Shown one piece after another: positions 7,655 to 16,284 of a DNA stretch of 64,000 nt. Position 1 is the first letter of the stretch, and the number at the start of each line of letters is the position of its first letter. The stretch spans positions 4,149,057 to 4,213,056 of the forward strand of contig CP070815.1 of assembly GCA_020344215.1 (NCBI GenBank), read 5' to 3'. Below the pieces are notes generated by a model. The model saw only the letters and a list, made by a program, of their open reading frames with translations. It had not been told where the DNA came from and ran no database searches. The DNA is from Gemmatimonadota bacterium. Lineage in GTDB: Bacteria > Gemmatimonadota > Gemmatimonadetes > Palauibacterales > KS3-K002. Made by a program: the position numbers and the translations under genes.

Positions 7655-8371
7655 CTAGTCGGGCACACTATCCGACTCACCCCTTCCGTCCAGCTCGCGC
7701 AAGATCGATCCGAGCACAGTCCAGACGTTCTCCGCCACAATCGCCTGCCCCTCCGCCGTCGGATGGTTGCCGTCCGGCTGGTTGAGCTCCGGCACACCCG
7801 CAACGCCCTCGAGCAGGAACGGAATCAACGTAGCCCCATTCGCTTCAGCGAGCTCCGGGAACACCGCCTCGAACTCGCCGACGTACGCCTCGCCCAGGTT
7901 GGGCGCCGCCCTCATCCCGGCGATGACGATCGCCGCGTCCGGGTGCGCCGCCCGCGTCCGATCAATGATCTCCTGCAGGTTGGTCCGCATCGCCGGGATG
8001 TCCTGGCCGCGCAGCATGTCGTTGGCGCCCAGCTCCAGCACGAGCACGGCCAGCGGCTGCCGCAGCAGCCAGTCGATTCGCCTGAGTCCGCCGGCTGAGG
8101 TCTCGCCGCTCACACCGGCGTTCACAACGCGGAAGCCCAGCCCGGCGGAGTCGATCTTACTCTGTATGAGGGCCGGATACGCCTCATCGGAAGACAGCCC
8201 CATCCCGGCGGTCAGGCTGGTGCCCAGAAACAGGACGGCCGGCTTCGACGTATCTGTAGCTGTAACCTCCAAGGCAGGCTCGCGCGCATCAGGCTGCCGC
8301 TCGTCACGACCACAGGCGAGGGCCAGTGCGGCGAGCACACAGAAGAGTATCTTTCTTGCCATGATGATCAT
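7655..8371 (-). CDS. tesA: GDSL-type esterase lipoprotein, TesA-like
   Basis: The 238-residue product has a lipobox (LALAC, Cys20) and the SGNH-hydrolase blocks in order: LFLGTSLTAG with nucleophile Ser52, the block-II glycine in NAGVSGET, ELGAND with Asn117, and DGNHPT with Asp200 and His203. This is the TesA/arylesterase branch (GTSLTAG rather than GDSL), enzymes that hydrolyse acyl thioesters, lysophospholipids and arylesters in the periplasm; here the enzyme would be lipid-anchored. Start is ATG 8371 or ATG 8362. The arrangement next to divergent ABC transporter genes matches the tesA-ybbA-ybbP order known in E. coli. The start codons of the divergent genes overlap, leaving no intergenic space. 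Confidence 0.85.
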   Translation of the reverse strand: MIIMARKILFCVLAALALACGRDERQPDAREPALEVTATDTSKPAVLFLGTSLTAGMGLSSDEAYPALIQSKIDSAGLGFRVVNAGVSGETSAGGLRRIDWLLRQPLAVLVLELGANDMLRGQDIPAMRTNLQEIIDRTRAAHPDAAIVIAGMRAAPNLGEAYVGEFEAVFPELAEANGATLIPFLLEGVAGVPELNQPDGNHPTAEGQAIVAENVWTVLGSILRELDGRGESDSVPD

Positions 8372-9059
8372 CGCTAAAGGACTCGAGCAGACCTATATGA
8401 GCGGCGGCCGGCCGCTCACGGTTCTCAGAGACATCGACCTGGAGATCGAAGCCGCTGGCGCCGTGGCCGTCGTCGGTCCATCAGGGTCCGGCAAGACGAC
8501 CCTTCTGGGCCTCTTAGCCGGGCTCGACCTGCCCTCCGCCGGACACGTGGTGCTGGACGGCCAGAACCTGAACGAGCTGTCCGAGGACGAGCGCGCCGCC
8601 GTGCGCGCCGAAAAGTTAGGCTTCGTCTTCCAGAGTTTCCAGTTGATCCCGACGCTCACCGCCCTGGAGAACGTGCTGGTGCCGATCGAGCTGCAGGATG
8701 CGGCGGCGGTGAACGGGGCGGACGCCGAAGACCGAGCCAAGGAACTACTCGACCGTGTGGGGCTAGGCGACCGGACGCACCACTACCCTGCCCAGCTCTC
8801 GGGCGGCGAGCAGCAGCGAGTCGGCCTGGCGCGGGCGTTTGCCAACCGGCCGAAGATCCTCATGGCCGACGAACCGACGGGCAACCTAGATGCGGACACC
8901 GGCGGTCATGTCATCGACCTGATGGTGAAGCTCAACCGTGAGGAGGGTACGACGCTCGTCTTGGTCACGCACGACGTCGAACTCGCCTCGAAGGCGTACC
9001 GGATCGTGCGCTTGAGCGGCGGCCGCATCGTCGGCGACGAGCAGGTGACGCCGCGATGA
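8361..9059 (+). CDS. ybbA: ABC transporter ATPase, YbbA/LolD type
   Basis: A 232-residue single ATPase with Walker [10 protein letters not shown] (39-47), Q-loop [18 protein letters not shown], signature [14 protein letters not shown] and Walker [13 protein letters not shown]. The Q-loop sequence and short length place it in the MacB/LolD/YbbA group that works with FtsX-type permeases rather than classic substrate-translocating channels. It starts at ATG 8361 (or 8364), inside the 5' end of the divergent tesA-like gene, and ends in an ATGA overlap with the permease gene. With that permease it would form a YbbAP-like complex proposed to extract or move envelope lipids or hydrophobic compounds. 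Confidence 0.88.
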   Translation: MMIIAKGLEQTYMSGGRPLTVLRDIDLEIEAAGAVAVVGPSGSGKTTLLGLLAGLDLPSAGHVVLDGQNLNELSEDERAAVRAEKLGFVFQSFQLIPTLTALENVLVPIELQDAAAVNGADAEDRAKELLDRVGLGDRTHHYPAQLSGGEQQRVGLARAFANRPKILMADEPTGNLDADTGGHVIDLMVKLNREEGTTLVLVTHDVELASKAYRIVRLSGGRIVGDEQVTPR

Positions 9060-11599
9060 GCGCTCGCTTCACCCTGGCGATGGCGCGACGCGAGAGCCGC
9101 TCGACGCGCCGGCGGCTCGTGCTGTACGTGGTCGCCATCACCCTCGGCGTCGCCGCCCTCGTTGCCATCAACTCATTCAGGGCGAACGTCACTTCGGCGG
9201 TAAGCGATCAGGCACGCAACCTGATGGGCGCCGATTTGCAACTGGGCAGTCGCTGGGAATTCTCCGAAGACATAGAGGCGCTGGTCGACTCGCTGGAGCA
9301 GGCGGGCGCTTTGGTGTCACGGGTGACCTACTTCACCTCGATGGCGCTGGCCACGCGCTCCGGCCTCACCCGGCTGGTCGAGGTCATGGCGCCAACCGGC
9401 GGCTACCCGTTCTACGGGGAGTTGGAGACCGAGCCGGCGGAGCTATGGCAGGCGTTCCGGACGTCACGACAGGTGCTTGTCGACCCGGCGGCCCTCGTCC
9501 AGCTCGACGCCGCCCTCGGCGATACGCTGGCCATCGGCCGGGGCCGCTTCGTGATCGCCGGCACCGTCACGCGCCTGCCGGGCGACATCGGCCTGCGCTC
9601 GGTGGTAGGGCTGCGCGTCTATCTCCCGGCGCCCTACCTGGAGGAGACCGGGCTGCTCCGCTTCGGGAGCATCTCGTACCATCAGGCCCACTTCAAGATC
9701 GACGACTCGCAGGCGGTGAACGAGTTCGTCGAAGCGCGAGACTCGCTGTTCGAGGCGAACCGCGTCTGGTACACAACCGTCGATGAATACGAGGAGGATC
9801 TCACCCGAGGCCTCGACCGCCTCGCCAGCTTCTTAGGACTCGTCGGCCTGGTCGCCCTGCTACTGGGCGGCGTCGGTGTGGCGAGCGGCGTGCACGTGTT
9901 CGTCAGCGAGAAACTCGACACTGCCGCGGTGCTCCGCTGCCTCGGCGCGCGCCAGCGTCAGACCTTCGCCATCTACATGGCGCAGGCCGGCCTCATGGGT
10001 CTGACCGGCGCCGCGCTGGGCGTCGGGCTCGGGGTGATTGTCCAGGCCGTTATTCCGCAGGTGGTCCGTGACTTCCTGCCCCTGGACGTCCCCTTCCACC
10101 TCGAGTGGACCGCGGTACTCGCCGGGCTGGGCATCGGGCTCTGGGTCTCGCTCATCTTCGCTTTGCTACCGCTGCTGCGCATCAAGGACGTGGCGCCGCT
10201 GCGGGCGCTACGCCGCGACTACGAGAAATCGAGACGCCGCCGCGATCCGTGGCGCATTGGGACCTACGCCGCACTGGTCCTGAGCCTCCTGGCCCTCACC
10301 GTCTGGCAGGCGCCGCGGCCGGTGATCGGCCTGGCGTTCGCCGCAGCCGCCGCCATCACCGCCGGCGCACTCGGTCTAACCGCCTGGTCGCTCATGCGGC
10401 TGACGCGCCGCTTCTTCCCCAGGCGCGCCCGCTTCCCGTTCCGCCAGGGCATCGCCAACCTGTTCCGCCCCCACAACCAGACGGTGGCGGTCACCCTGGC
10501 CATCGGGTCGGGCGTCTTCCTCATCGCCCACCTCTACGTCGTCCAGCGTAACCTGCTGGAACAGATCACCGTGGAGACACGGCCCGACCGGCCCAACCTA
10601 GTGATGTTCGACGTCCAACCGGACCAGGTCGAGGGCGTGGCGCAGATCATGGACGAGCATGGCGCGCCAGTCCTGGAGAGTACGCCCATAGTACCGGCAC
10701 GACTCACGCACCTCGGTCAGCGCAGCGTCGAGGAGCTGCTCGCCGACACCGTTGGCCCGCGCATCCCGCGCTGGGCCCTGCTGCGCGAGTACCGGCACAC
10801 CTACCGGGACAAGCTTGTCGGTTCCGAGCGCTTGATCGCCGGCGAATGGTTCTCGGAGACAGATACCACAGCCGGCGTCGCTCGCATCTCCTTCGAGGAA
10901 AGCATCGCCGAGGAACTGAAGGTGGAAGTGGGCGACCGGATCACCTGGGACATCCAAGGCGTGCCAGTCGAGACCGAGATCACCAGCGTACGTCGCGTCG
11001 ACTGGGCCCGCTTCGAGCCCAACTTTTTCGCCGTGTTCGAGCCGGGAGTCCTGGACGACGCGCCGCAGAGCATGCTGATGCTGACCCGGGTCGACGACCC
11101 CATACGTCGCGCCGAGCTACAGCGCGATCTGGTCATCAGCTACCCGAACGTCGCGGCCATCGACATCACGGTCATCATCGAGGCGATCGACGCCATCCTC
11201 AGCAAGGTGGCGCTCGCCATTCGCTTCATGGCGCTCTTCAGCATCGCCAGCGGCCTGGTGATCCTCGTCGGCGCCATCGCCACCACCCGCTACCAGCGCG
11301 CACGCGAGTCGGTCCTGCTCAAAACGCTGGGCGCTAGGTCACGCATCATCGGCCGGATCCTCGCTACCGAGTACTTCGCGCTCGGCTCGCTCGCCGGACT
11401 GGCGGGAGTCGTTCTCGCCACGATCGGCGCCTGGGTGGCCGTCAGATTCCTGTTCGAGATGAGCTTCCGCCTGCCGGGTCTACCGCTGTTCGCGTTCTGG
11501 GCGGGGACCGCGCTGCTCACCACGATCATTGGGCTGGCCACCAGTCGCGACGTCGTGCGGCGCACGCCGCTGGCTGGAATGAGGGATTTCGCAGAATGA
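9056..11599 (+). CDS. ybbP: FtsX-domain permease, YbbP-like (847 aa)
   Basis: The N-terminus carries a membrane segment (about residues 20-40), then a periplasmic domain, a three-helix FtsX domain (near residues 255-380, FVSEKLDTAAVLRCLGARQRQ), two more central helices, a second large periplasmic domain and a second FtsX domain at the C-terminus (MALFSIASGLVILVGAIATT and the final LTTIIGLATSRDV). This ten-helix duplicated topology is that of YbbP. It overlaps the ATPase gene by four bases, so synthesis is coupled. Convergent to the GbsR-like regulator; a degenerate heptad repeat sits between the two stops. Confidence 0.87.
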   Translation: MSARFTLAMARRESRSTRRRLVLYVVAITLGVAALVAINSFRANVTSAVSDQARNLMGADLQLGSRWEFSEDIEALVDSLEQAGALVSRVTYFTSMALATRSGLTRLVEVMAPTGGYPFYGELETEPAELWQAFRTSRQVLVDPAALVQLDAALGDTLAIGRGRFVIAGTVTRLPGDIGLRSVVGLRVYLPAPYLEETGLLRFGSISYHQAHFKIDDSQAVNEFVEARDSLFEANRVWYTTVDEYEEDLTRGLDRLASFLGLVGLVALLLGGVGVASGVHVFVSEKLDTAAVLRCLGARQRQTFAIYMAQAGLMGLTGAALGVGLGVIVQAVIPQVVRDFLPLDVPFHLEWTAVLAGLGIGLWVSLIFALLPLLRIKDVAPLRALRRDYEKSRRRRDPWRIGTYAALVLSLLALTVWQAPRPVIGLAFAAAAAITAGALGLTAWSLMRLTRRFFPRRARFPFRQGIANLFRPHNQTVAVTLAIGSGVFLIAHLYVVQRNLLEQITVETRPDRPNLVMFDVQPDQVEGVAQIMDEHGAPVLESTPIVPARLTHLGQRSVEELLADTVGPRIPRWALLREYRHTYRDKLVGSERLIAGEWFSETDTTAGVARISFEESIAEELKVEVGDRITWDIQGVPVETEITSVRRVDWARFEPNFFAVFEPGVLDDAPQSMLMLTRVDDPIRRAELQRDLVISYPNVAAIDITVIIEAIDAILSKVALAIRFMALFSIASGLVILVGAIATTRYQRARESVLLKTLGARSRIIGRILATEYFALGSLAGLAGVVLATIGAWVAVRFLFEMSFRLPGLPLFAFWAGTALLTTIIGLATSRDVVRRTPLAGMRDFAE

Positions 11600-11612
11600 G
11601 GAAGTGACTGCT

Positions 11613-11633
11613 CTACCGACTACCGACCACCGA
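11613..11633 (+). repeat. Degenerate 7-bp tandem repeat between convergent genes
   Basis: CTACCGA (11613-11619), CTACCGA (11620-11626) and CCACCGA (11627-11633), followed by a broken copy whose TCA gives the TGA stop of the regulator gene on the minus strand. It belongs with the heptads at 2758, 26225 and 33641. Confidence 0.75.
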
Positions 11634-12122
11634 TCAATCCACCAGCGTTCCTTCCTCGCGCCGCCCCTGCCAGTGACGAAGCAACTCCTCCATCTCACGC
11701 TCCAGGAAGGCGTAAAAGTCGCGCTTCGCTGTGAGGCGATGCTTCCGCTCCGCACCGGCAGACTCGAGGACGCCCAGGCCGCGCTCGGCCAGCGCGCGCG
11801 CCTGCGCTACGGCGACGATCCGCTGCCGCATGATCCCCTCGAACGCGTCGGCCCGAACCCGATAGTGACTCTGACGCGCTCCCGGTACCCCCACACGCTC
11901 CACCAGCCCCAGGTTCTCCAGCAGCCGCGTGTTGGTGCTGACCGAGCCCTTGCTCACCTGGAGCGCATCGACCAGTTGCCCCGCGGTTTGGTCGGATGGG
12001 TCGCAAACGTGGAGCCAACCCCATATTCTACCCGCGGTGCGAGGCAGCCCCCAGCGCTCGAACAGCAGTCCCCACTCTTCGGCGTAGGTGAGCAGATTGT
12101 GGTCGAGGTGTTGGGTGTTCAT
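11634..12122 (-). CDS. GbsR/MarR-family transcriptional regulator
   Basis: Starting at ATG 12122 the protein is 162 residues; a longer start at 12149 would run through the promoter of the divergent operon. It has the GbsR pattern: an N-terminal helix (YAEEWGLLFERWGLPRTAGRIWGWL), a winged helix (TAGQLVDALQVSKGSVSTNTRLLENLGLVERV) and a C-terminal helical region. GbsR-type proteins are MarR-related dimeric repressors, often sitting beside and controlling transport genes in response to small molecules. It is divergently transcribed from the five-gene export operon, and an inverted repeat overlaps that operon's -10 box, so it is the obvious candidate repressor. Confidence 0.82.
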   Translation of the reverse strand: MNTQHLDHNLLTYAEEWGLLFERWGLPRTAGRIWGWLHVCDPSDQTAGQLVDALQVSKGSVSTNTRLLENLGLVERVGVPGARQSHYRVRADAFEGIMRQRIVAVAQARALAERGLGVLESAGAERKHRLTAKRDFYAFLEREMEELLRHWQGRREEGTLVD

Positions 12123-12128
12123 AGTCGC

Positions 12129-12157
12129 TTGACAGTTTTGAGAGTTCAATCTATACT
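12129..12157 (+). promoter_or_regulatory. Consensus sigma-70-type promoter of the export operon
   Basis: TTGACA (12129-12134) and TATACT (12152-12157) are separated by 17 bp, the ideal spacing. The expected transcription start near 12164 lies about 97 bp before the first coding sequence (12261). It is the clearest promoter in the window. Confidence 0.85.
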
Positions 12158-12162
12158 GAACT
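12143..12162. promoter_or_regulatory. Operator-like inverted repeat over the -10 box
   Basis: AGTTCA (12143-12148) and TGAACT (12157-12162) are perfect complements separated by 8 bp, centred in the promoter spacer and -10. Binding here would block RNA polymerase. The likely ligand is the adjacent GbsR-like regulator, which may also autoregulate since its start is 20 bp away. Confidence 0.7.
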
Positions 12163-12260
12163 AGAAGAATATGTCAACCTGCCAGCTCCGACCGGCCCCC
12201 GCCAGGCCACGTCGCCGGCTGGTGCTAACCATAGATGTCCCAGGCGTGAGGTCTCTCATC

Positions 12261-13016
12261 ATGCACCGCACCTGCACCCTCTCCCTCGTCCTCGCCCTCT
12301 TCAGCGCACCCACACTCGCGCGCGGCCAAGAGTCGGCCAGCGAGATCATCGACCGGGTCGACCGAATCATGCGGGGCGAGTCGAGCCACGGGATCGCCAC
12401 GATGGACGTGGTGACGGAGAACTGGGATCGCAGCATGACGATGGAGATCTGGTCGTTGGGGACCGACTACTCGTTGATCCGCATTACGGCGCCCAACAAA
12501 GAGGCCGGCACGGCCACACTGAAGGCCGTCGACGATATCTGGAACTACCTGCCGCGGGTCGACCGGACGATCAAGATTCCGGCGTCGCTGATGATGGGCG
12601 CGTGGATGGGCTCCCACTTCACCAACGATGATCTGGTGAAGGAGAGCCGGCTGATCGAAGACTACGACATCGAGATCAGCTTCGAGGGCGAGCGTGAGGG
12701 TGTGGAGGTATGGGAATTCGTGCTGACGCCCAAGCCTGAGGCCGCGGTCGTCTGGGGTCGTATCACCTATGAGGTTCGGAAGGACGATCTGATGCCCACG
12801 TGGGCCCGTTACTATGATGAAGATGACACCCTTGTTCGCACGCTCACGTTCAGCGACTACCGGGTGATGGGCGGCCGTCTGGTCCCGGCGGCCATGGATC
12901 TATATCCCGAGGACAAGCCGGGTGAGCGAACGTCGGTTCGCTATTCGGAGATCGATTTCGATATCGAGATCGACGAGGGCTTCTTCTCGCTGCGGTCCCT
13001 GCGAAGCCGGAGGTAA
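12261..13016 (+). CDS. Periplasmic LolA-like outer-membrane lipoprotein-sorting protein
   Basis: The frame is open from 12171, but ATG 12261 has a TGAGG site and is followed by a signal peptide (HRTCTLSLVLALFSAPTLARG), giving 251 residues. The mature part (ASEIIDRVDRIMRGESSHG..., IWNYLPRVDRTIKIPASLMMGAWMGSHFTNDDL) is typical of the LolA-like/outer membrane lipoprotein-sorting family, which forms an open beta-barrel half that carries a lipid moiety across the periplasm. It is gene one of the operon running to 17507 and is expected to pass cargo from the permease complex to the outer membrane. Confidence 0.85.
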   Translation: MHRTCTLSLVLALFSAPTLARGQESASEIIDRVDRIMRGESSHGIATMDVVTENWDRSMTMEIWSLGTDYSLIRITAPNKEAGTATLKAVDDIWNYLPRVDRTIKIPASLMMGAWMGSHFTNDDLVKESRLIEDYDIEISFEGEREGVEVWEFVLTPKPEAAVVWGRITYEVRKDDLMPTWARYYDEDDTLVRTLTFSDYRVMGGRLVPAAMDLYPEDKPGERTSVRYSEIDFDIEIDEGFFSLRSLRSRR

Positions 13017-13022
13017 CGAACA

Positions 13023-14282
13023 GTGGCCTCGGGTCCCTGGTGGCGTATCGGCTGGCGTAATCTGGGCCGCAATCGGCGTCGGACGCTCATCACAGCGGCG
13101 GGCCTCGCCTTCGGCTACCTGGCCGTCGTCGTGCTCATCGGTCTGATGGACGGGCTCACCGCTGAGATGATCGAGAGCGGCACCGGTGTGCTCTCGGGCC
13201 AGCTACAGGTCCACGACCTCGAGTACCGGCCCGAGCGGAAGATCTACGACACGATCGGCGGTCGCGACGGTACCGACGTGGATCGGCTCGTGCGCGAGAT
13301 CGCCGCCGATCCGGTCGTCGAAGCAGCGGCGCCCCGCGTCTTCGCCGGTGGCCTGGTAAGCTCGGGCGAATCGACCGTCGCCGGCATTCTGATGGGCGTG
13401 GACCCGGAGCTCGAGCCCCGGGTCAGTCGCCTAATGAGCGGTATGGTCCGCGGTCGAGCTCCGATGGCCGGGACGAACGAGATCCTCATCGGCAGCGAGA
13501 TGGCGCGCCAGCTCGAGGTCGACGTTGGTGACGAGATCATCCTCGTCGCGCCGGCCGCCGACGGCTCGATGGGCAACGATCTGTACACGGTCTCCGGCGT
13601 CTACCAGAGCGGCATGGCTGAGCTGGACGCGTCGTACGCGGTGGTTCCGATCGGTTCCCTGCAGATACTGGTCGCTCTCGATCCCGGACGAATCCACGAG
13701 ATCGCCGCCTCGGCCACCGATCCCTGGCTGGCGCCCGAAGCCGCCGATCGCCTGACCGCAAGTCTGTCTCCACTCGGGCTCGATGTCGAGGTCGCACCAT
13801 GGACGGAATTGCGGCCCGAGATGCTCGACTACGCCCAGCTGGCCGACGGCTGGAGATTCATCGTCATCTTCATTGTGTTCGCGATCGCGATCTTTGGCGT
13901 GGCTAATACGATGCTTATGGCGACGTACGAGCGGCGCCGCGAGCTCGCGGTGATGTTGGCGCTGGGCACGACGCCCTTTTCCATCGTGCGCAGCGTGCTC
14001 TCCGAGGCGCTCGCGCTGGGGATCTTGAGCCTGGCCTTCGGTGCAGCCATCACCTTCCCGGTCATGTTCTGGTTCCACAACGCGCCACCCGACCTCAGCT
14101 GGCTCTACGGTGACTACACGATTTTCGGAGCGCTCATCCGACCTCGCCTGCGTGTCGAGTACCACTTCGCCATGGCCTTGTGGACCGGCGTGGCGCTCCT
14201 GATCACGGCCTTGCTGGCGTCGCTTTATCCCGCGGCCCGCGCCGCACGAGTGCCGCCCGCCGATACACTGTCAGGACTATGA
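13023..14282 (+). CDS. FtsX/LolE-like ABC permease (first of pair)
   Basis: Start GTG 13023 follows the LolA-like gene by six bases. The 419-residue protein has an N-terminal membrane helix (RTLITAAGLAFGYLAVVVLIGLM), a MacB-like periplasmic domain (about residues 45-265), and the three C-terminal helices of an FtsX domain (FIVIFIVFAIAIFGVANTML, ERRRELAVMLALGTTP, ending LAALYP-type SLYPAARAARVPPADTL). This four-helix layout is that of LolC/LolE. It overlaps the second permease by four bases; the two probably form a heterodimer around the ATPase. Confidence 0.87.
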   Translation: MASGPWWRIGWRNLGRNRRRTLITAAGLAFGYLAVVVLIGLMDGLTAEMIESGTGVLSGQLQVHDLEYRPERKIYDTIGGRDGTDVDRLVREIAADPVVEAAAPRVFAGGLVSSGESTVAGILMGVDPELEPRVSRLMSGMVRGRAPMAGTNEILIGSEMARQLEVDVGDEIILVAPAADGSMGNDLYTVSGVYQSGMAELDASYAVVPIGSLQILVALDPGRIHEIAASATDPWLAPEAADRLTASLSPLGLDVEVAPWTELRPEMLDYAQLADGWRFIVIFIVFAIAIFGVANTMLMATYERRRELAVMLALGTTPFSIVRSVLSEALALGILSLAFGAAITFPVMFWFHNAPPDLSWLYGDYTIFGALIRPRLRVEYHFAMALWTGVALLITALLASLYPAARAARVPPADTLSGL

Positions 14283-15556
14283 TGAGCCGAGCGAATACCC
14301 TGGTTCGATTGGCACTGCGCAACCTGCGGCGGCAGGCGCGGCGCAGCGCGATCACCGCAGCCGCGATGATCGTCGGCGGCGCGCTGATGATCTTCTCACT
14401 GTCTATAGGGGATGGTGGCCACGAGGACTGGATCAGATCGGGCGCCCGCATGGGCAGCGGCCACATCGCGATCCAGGCGCCGAATTTCCAGAAGAGCCGA
14501 AAGATCGACGATCGGCTCCCCGCCCCAGCGCGCGCAGCGGCAGAGGCGGCCCTACTGAGCCCGCAGATCGCCGAGCACCTACTGGCGGCCGTGCCACAGC
14601 TCGCCGTCGTTGGGTTGTCCAGCTCGCCCACCGGCGCGCGCCCGGCACAGATCGTCGGCGTCGATCCTATCGCCGAAGCCGAGTTCTCGATCCTCGACGA
14701 CAAGCTGGTCGAGGGCCGCTACCTCGAGCCCGACGACCGGCTCGCCGCCTACATCGGAGCCGGCCTGATGGAAGGTCTGGATCTCAGGCTGGGCTCGCGC
14801 CTCGTGCTCACCGCGCAGGATGCCGACGGCGAGATCGCCGGCCAACTGGTTCGCGTCGTGGGTGTCTACCGCACCGGAGTGCCCGAGGTCGACCAGGTGA
14901 TGATCCACATCCCGCTGGCGACCGCCGGTTCGTGGCTGCGCTCCGGCGACGATGTGACGACGATCGCCGTACTGCTCGACTCGAGCGACCGGGTGAGGCC
15001 GACCAGCCGCATGTTGAACCGCGAGCTGAGCGCCGAGATCGAGGCAGGGGACCTGACGGTGCTGAGTTGGCGTGAGGCGATGCCCGTCCTGGACGCGGCG
15101 GTACGGATCGACGATCTGGGCAACTACGTCTGGCAGGGCATCATGTTCGGCATCATCGCCCTCGGTATCGTCAACACCGTGCTCATGTCGGTTCTCTACC
15201 GAAAGCGCGAATTCGGACTGCTGCAGGCGCTCGGCTTCACGCCGCGGCAGACCGGCGGTTTGATAGTCACTGAGGGCATAATCCTCACATTCGTCAGCGG
15301 CTTGATCGGCATCGCGCTCGGACTGTTCCTCACATGGTACTTCTTCCGCGACGGACTCGACTTCTCCTTCGCCTGGGATGAGGAGTGGAGCTTTTCGGGC
15401 ATCGCGATGGACCCGGTCTTCGTTCCTTTGTTCCGTACGACCCGGGTGCTACAGTCACTCGTCTTTCTATTCCTGATCGGGACCTTCGCCTCGATCTATC
15501 CGGCATACCGAGCGACACGCATCGATGTCGCCGAAGCGATGAAGTTCGAGCGGTGA
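14279..15556 (+). CDS. FtsX/LolC-like ABC permease (second of pair)
   Basis: ATG 14279 overlaps the previous stop (ATGA), and the next codon is also ATG. The product has 425 residues with the same four-helix plus periplasmic-domain plan as its neighbour: first helix AITAAAMIVGGALMIFSLSI, FtsX helices from about residue 285 (GIMFGIIALGIVNTVLMSVL, LGFTPRQTGGLIVTEG) and the C-terminal FASIYPAYRATRIDVAEAM. The two permeases are diverged paralogues. The YRKREFGLLQALG coupling segment is expected to contact the ATPase encoded next. Confidence 0.87.
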   Translation: MMSRANTLVRLALRNLRRQARRSAITAAAMIVGGALMIFSLSIGDGGHEDWIRSGARMGSGHIAIQAPNFQKSRKIDDRLPAPARAAAEAALLSPQIAEHLLAAVPQLAVVGLSSSPTGARPAQIVGVDPIAEAEFSILDDKLVEGRYLEPDDRLAAYIGAGLMEGLDLRLGSRLVLTAQDADGEIAGQLVRVVGVYRTGVPEVDQVMIHIPLATAGSWLRSGDDVTTIAVLLDSSDRVRPTSRMLNRELSAEIEAGDLTVLSWREAMPVLDAAVRIDDLGNYVWQGIMFGIIALGIVNTVLMSVLYRKREFGLLQALGFTPRQTGGLIVTEGIILTFVSGLIGIALGLFLTWYFFRDGLDFSFAWDEEWSFSGIAMDPVFVPLFRTTRVLQSLVFLFLIGTFASIYPAYRATRIDVAEAMKFER

Positions 15557-16284
15557 ACGCTGACAATATGAACGACGGAAACACGGCAGCCGTTAGGACC
15601 GACGAGGTCTGGAAGATCTTCGAGCAGGAAGCCGAAGAGGTACAGGCCGTCCGCGGCGTGACACTCGTGATCGAGCCCGGCGAGTTCGTCGCCATGGCCG
15701 GACCGTCGGGCTCCGGCAAGACGACCCTGCTCAACCTGATCGGCGGCCTCACGCGGCCCAGCCGCGGCGGCATCTGGGTGGATGGGCGCGACATCGCCAC
15801 CATGTCCAACCGGGCCCTGGCGCGCATGAGGCTCGAGCGCATCGGCTTCATCTTCCAGGCCTACAACCTGCTGCCCGTGCTCACCGCGCTCGAGAACGCC
15901 GAGTTCCCGCTGCTGCTCCAGGGTGTGAACGGCGGTGAGCGCCACCGCCGCGTCAAAGCGTTGTTCGAGCGCACCGGATTGGCAGGCCTCGAGGACCGGC
16001 GGCCCGGCAAGTTGTCGGGCGGCCAGCAGCAGCGAGTCGCCGTGATCCGCGCCGTCGTCGGCGAGCCGGCGCTCGTACTCGCCGACGAGCCCACCGCCAA
16101 CCTCGACCGTGCCGCCAGCGACAGGCTCCTCGACATGATGGAAGAGCTGAACCGCGACCTCGGCACGACGTTCGTCTTCGCCACCCACGACCCGCGCGTC
16201 ATGGAACGGGCGCGACGGCTGATCCGGCTGGTCGACGGCGCGATCGAATCGGACGAGCGGCGCGGGCCCGAGCCGCAACAGTGA
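15553..16284 (+). CDS. ABC ATPase, LolD/MacB type
   Basis: GTG 15553 overlaps the previous stop (GTGA); ATG 15568 is the alternative. In the 243-residue product Walker A reads GPSGSGKTT, the Q-loop FIFQAYNLLPVLTALENA, signature LSGGQQQRVAVIRA and Walker B LVLADEPTANLD. The LTALENAEFPLLLQG segment is typical of LolD/MacB ATPases. It powers the two preceding permeases. The gene ends in a GTGA overlap with the outer-membrane protein gene, so all five operon members are tightly packed. Confidence 0.9.
   Translation: MNADNMNDGNTAAVRTDEVWKIFEQEAEEVQAVRGVTLVIEPGEFVAMAGPSGSGKTTLLNLIGGLTRPSRGGIWVDGRDIATMSNRALARMRLERIGFIFQAYNLLPVLTALENAEFPLLLQGVNGGERHRRVKALFERTGLAGLEDRRPGKLSGGQQQRVAVIRAVVGEPALVLADEPTANLDRAASDRLLDMMEELNRDLGTTFVFATHDPRVMERARRLIRLVDGAIESDERRGPEPQQ

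Noticed and set aside
7767..8360. Extension of the ABC ATPase frame upstream
   Set aside because: It is the antisense of the tesA-like gene; the ATPase homology begins at 8361.
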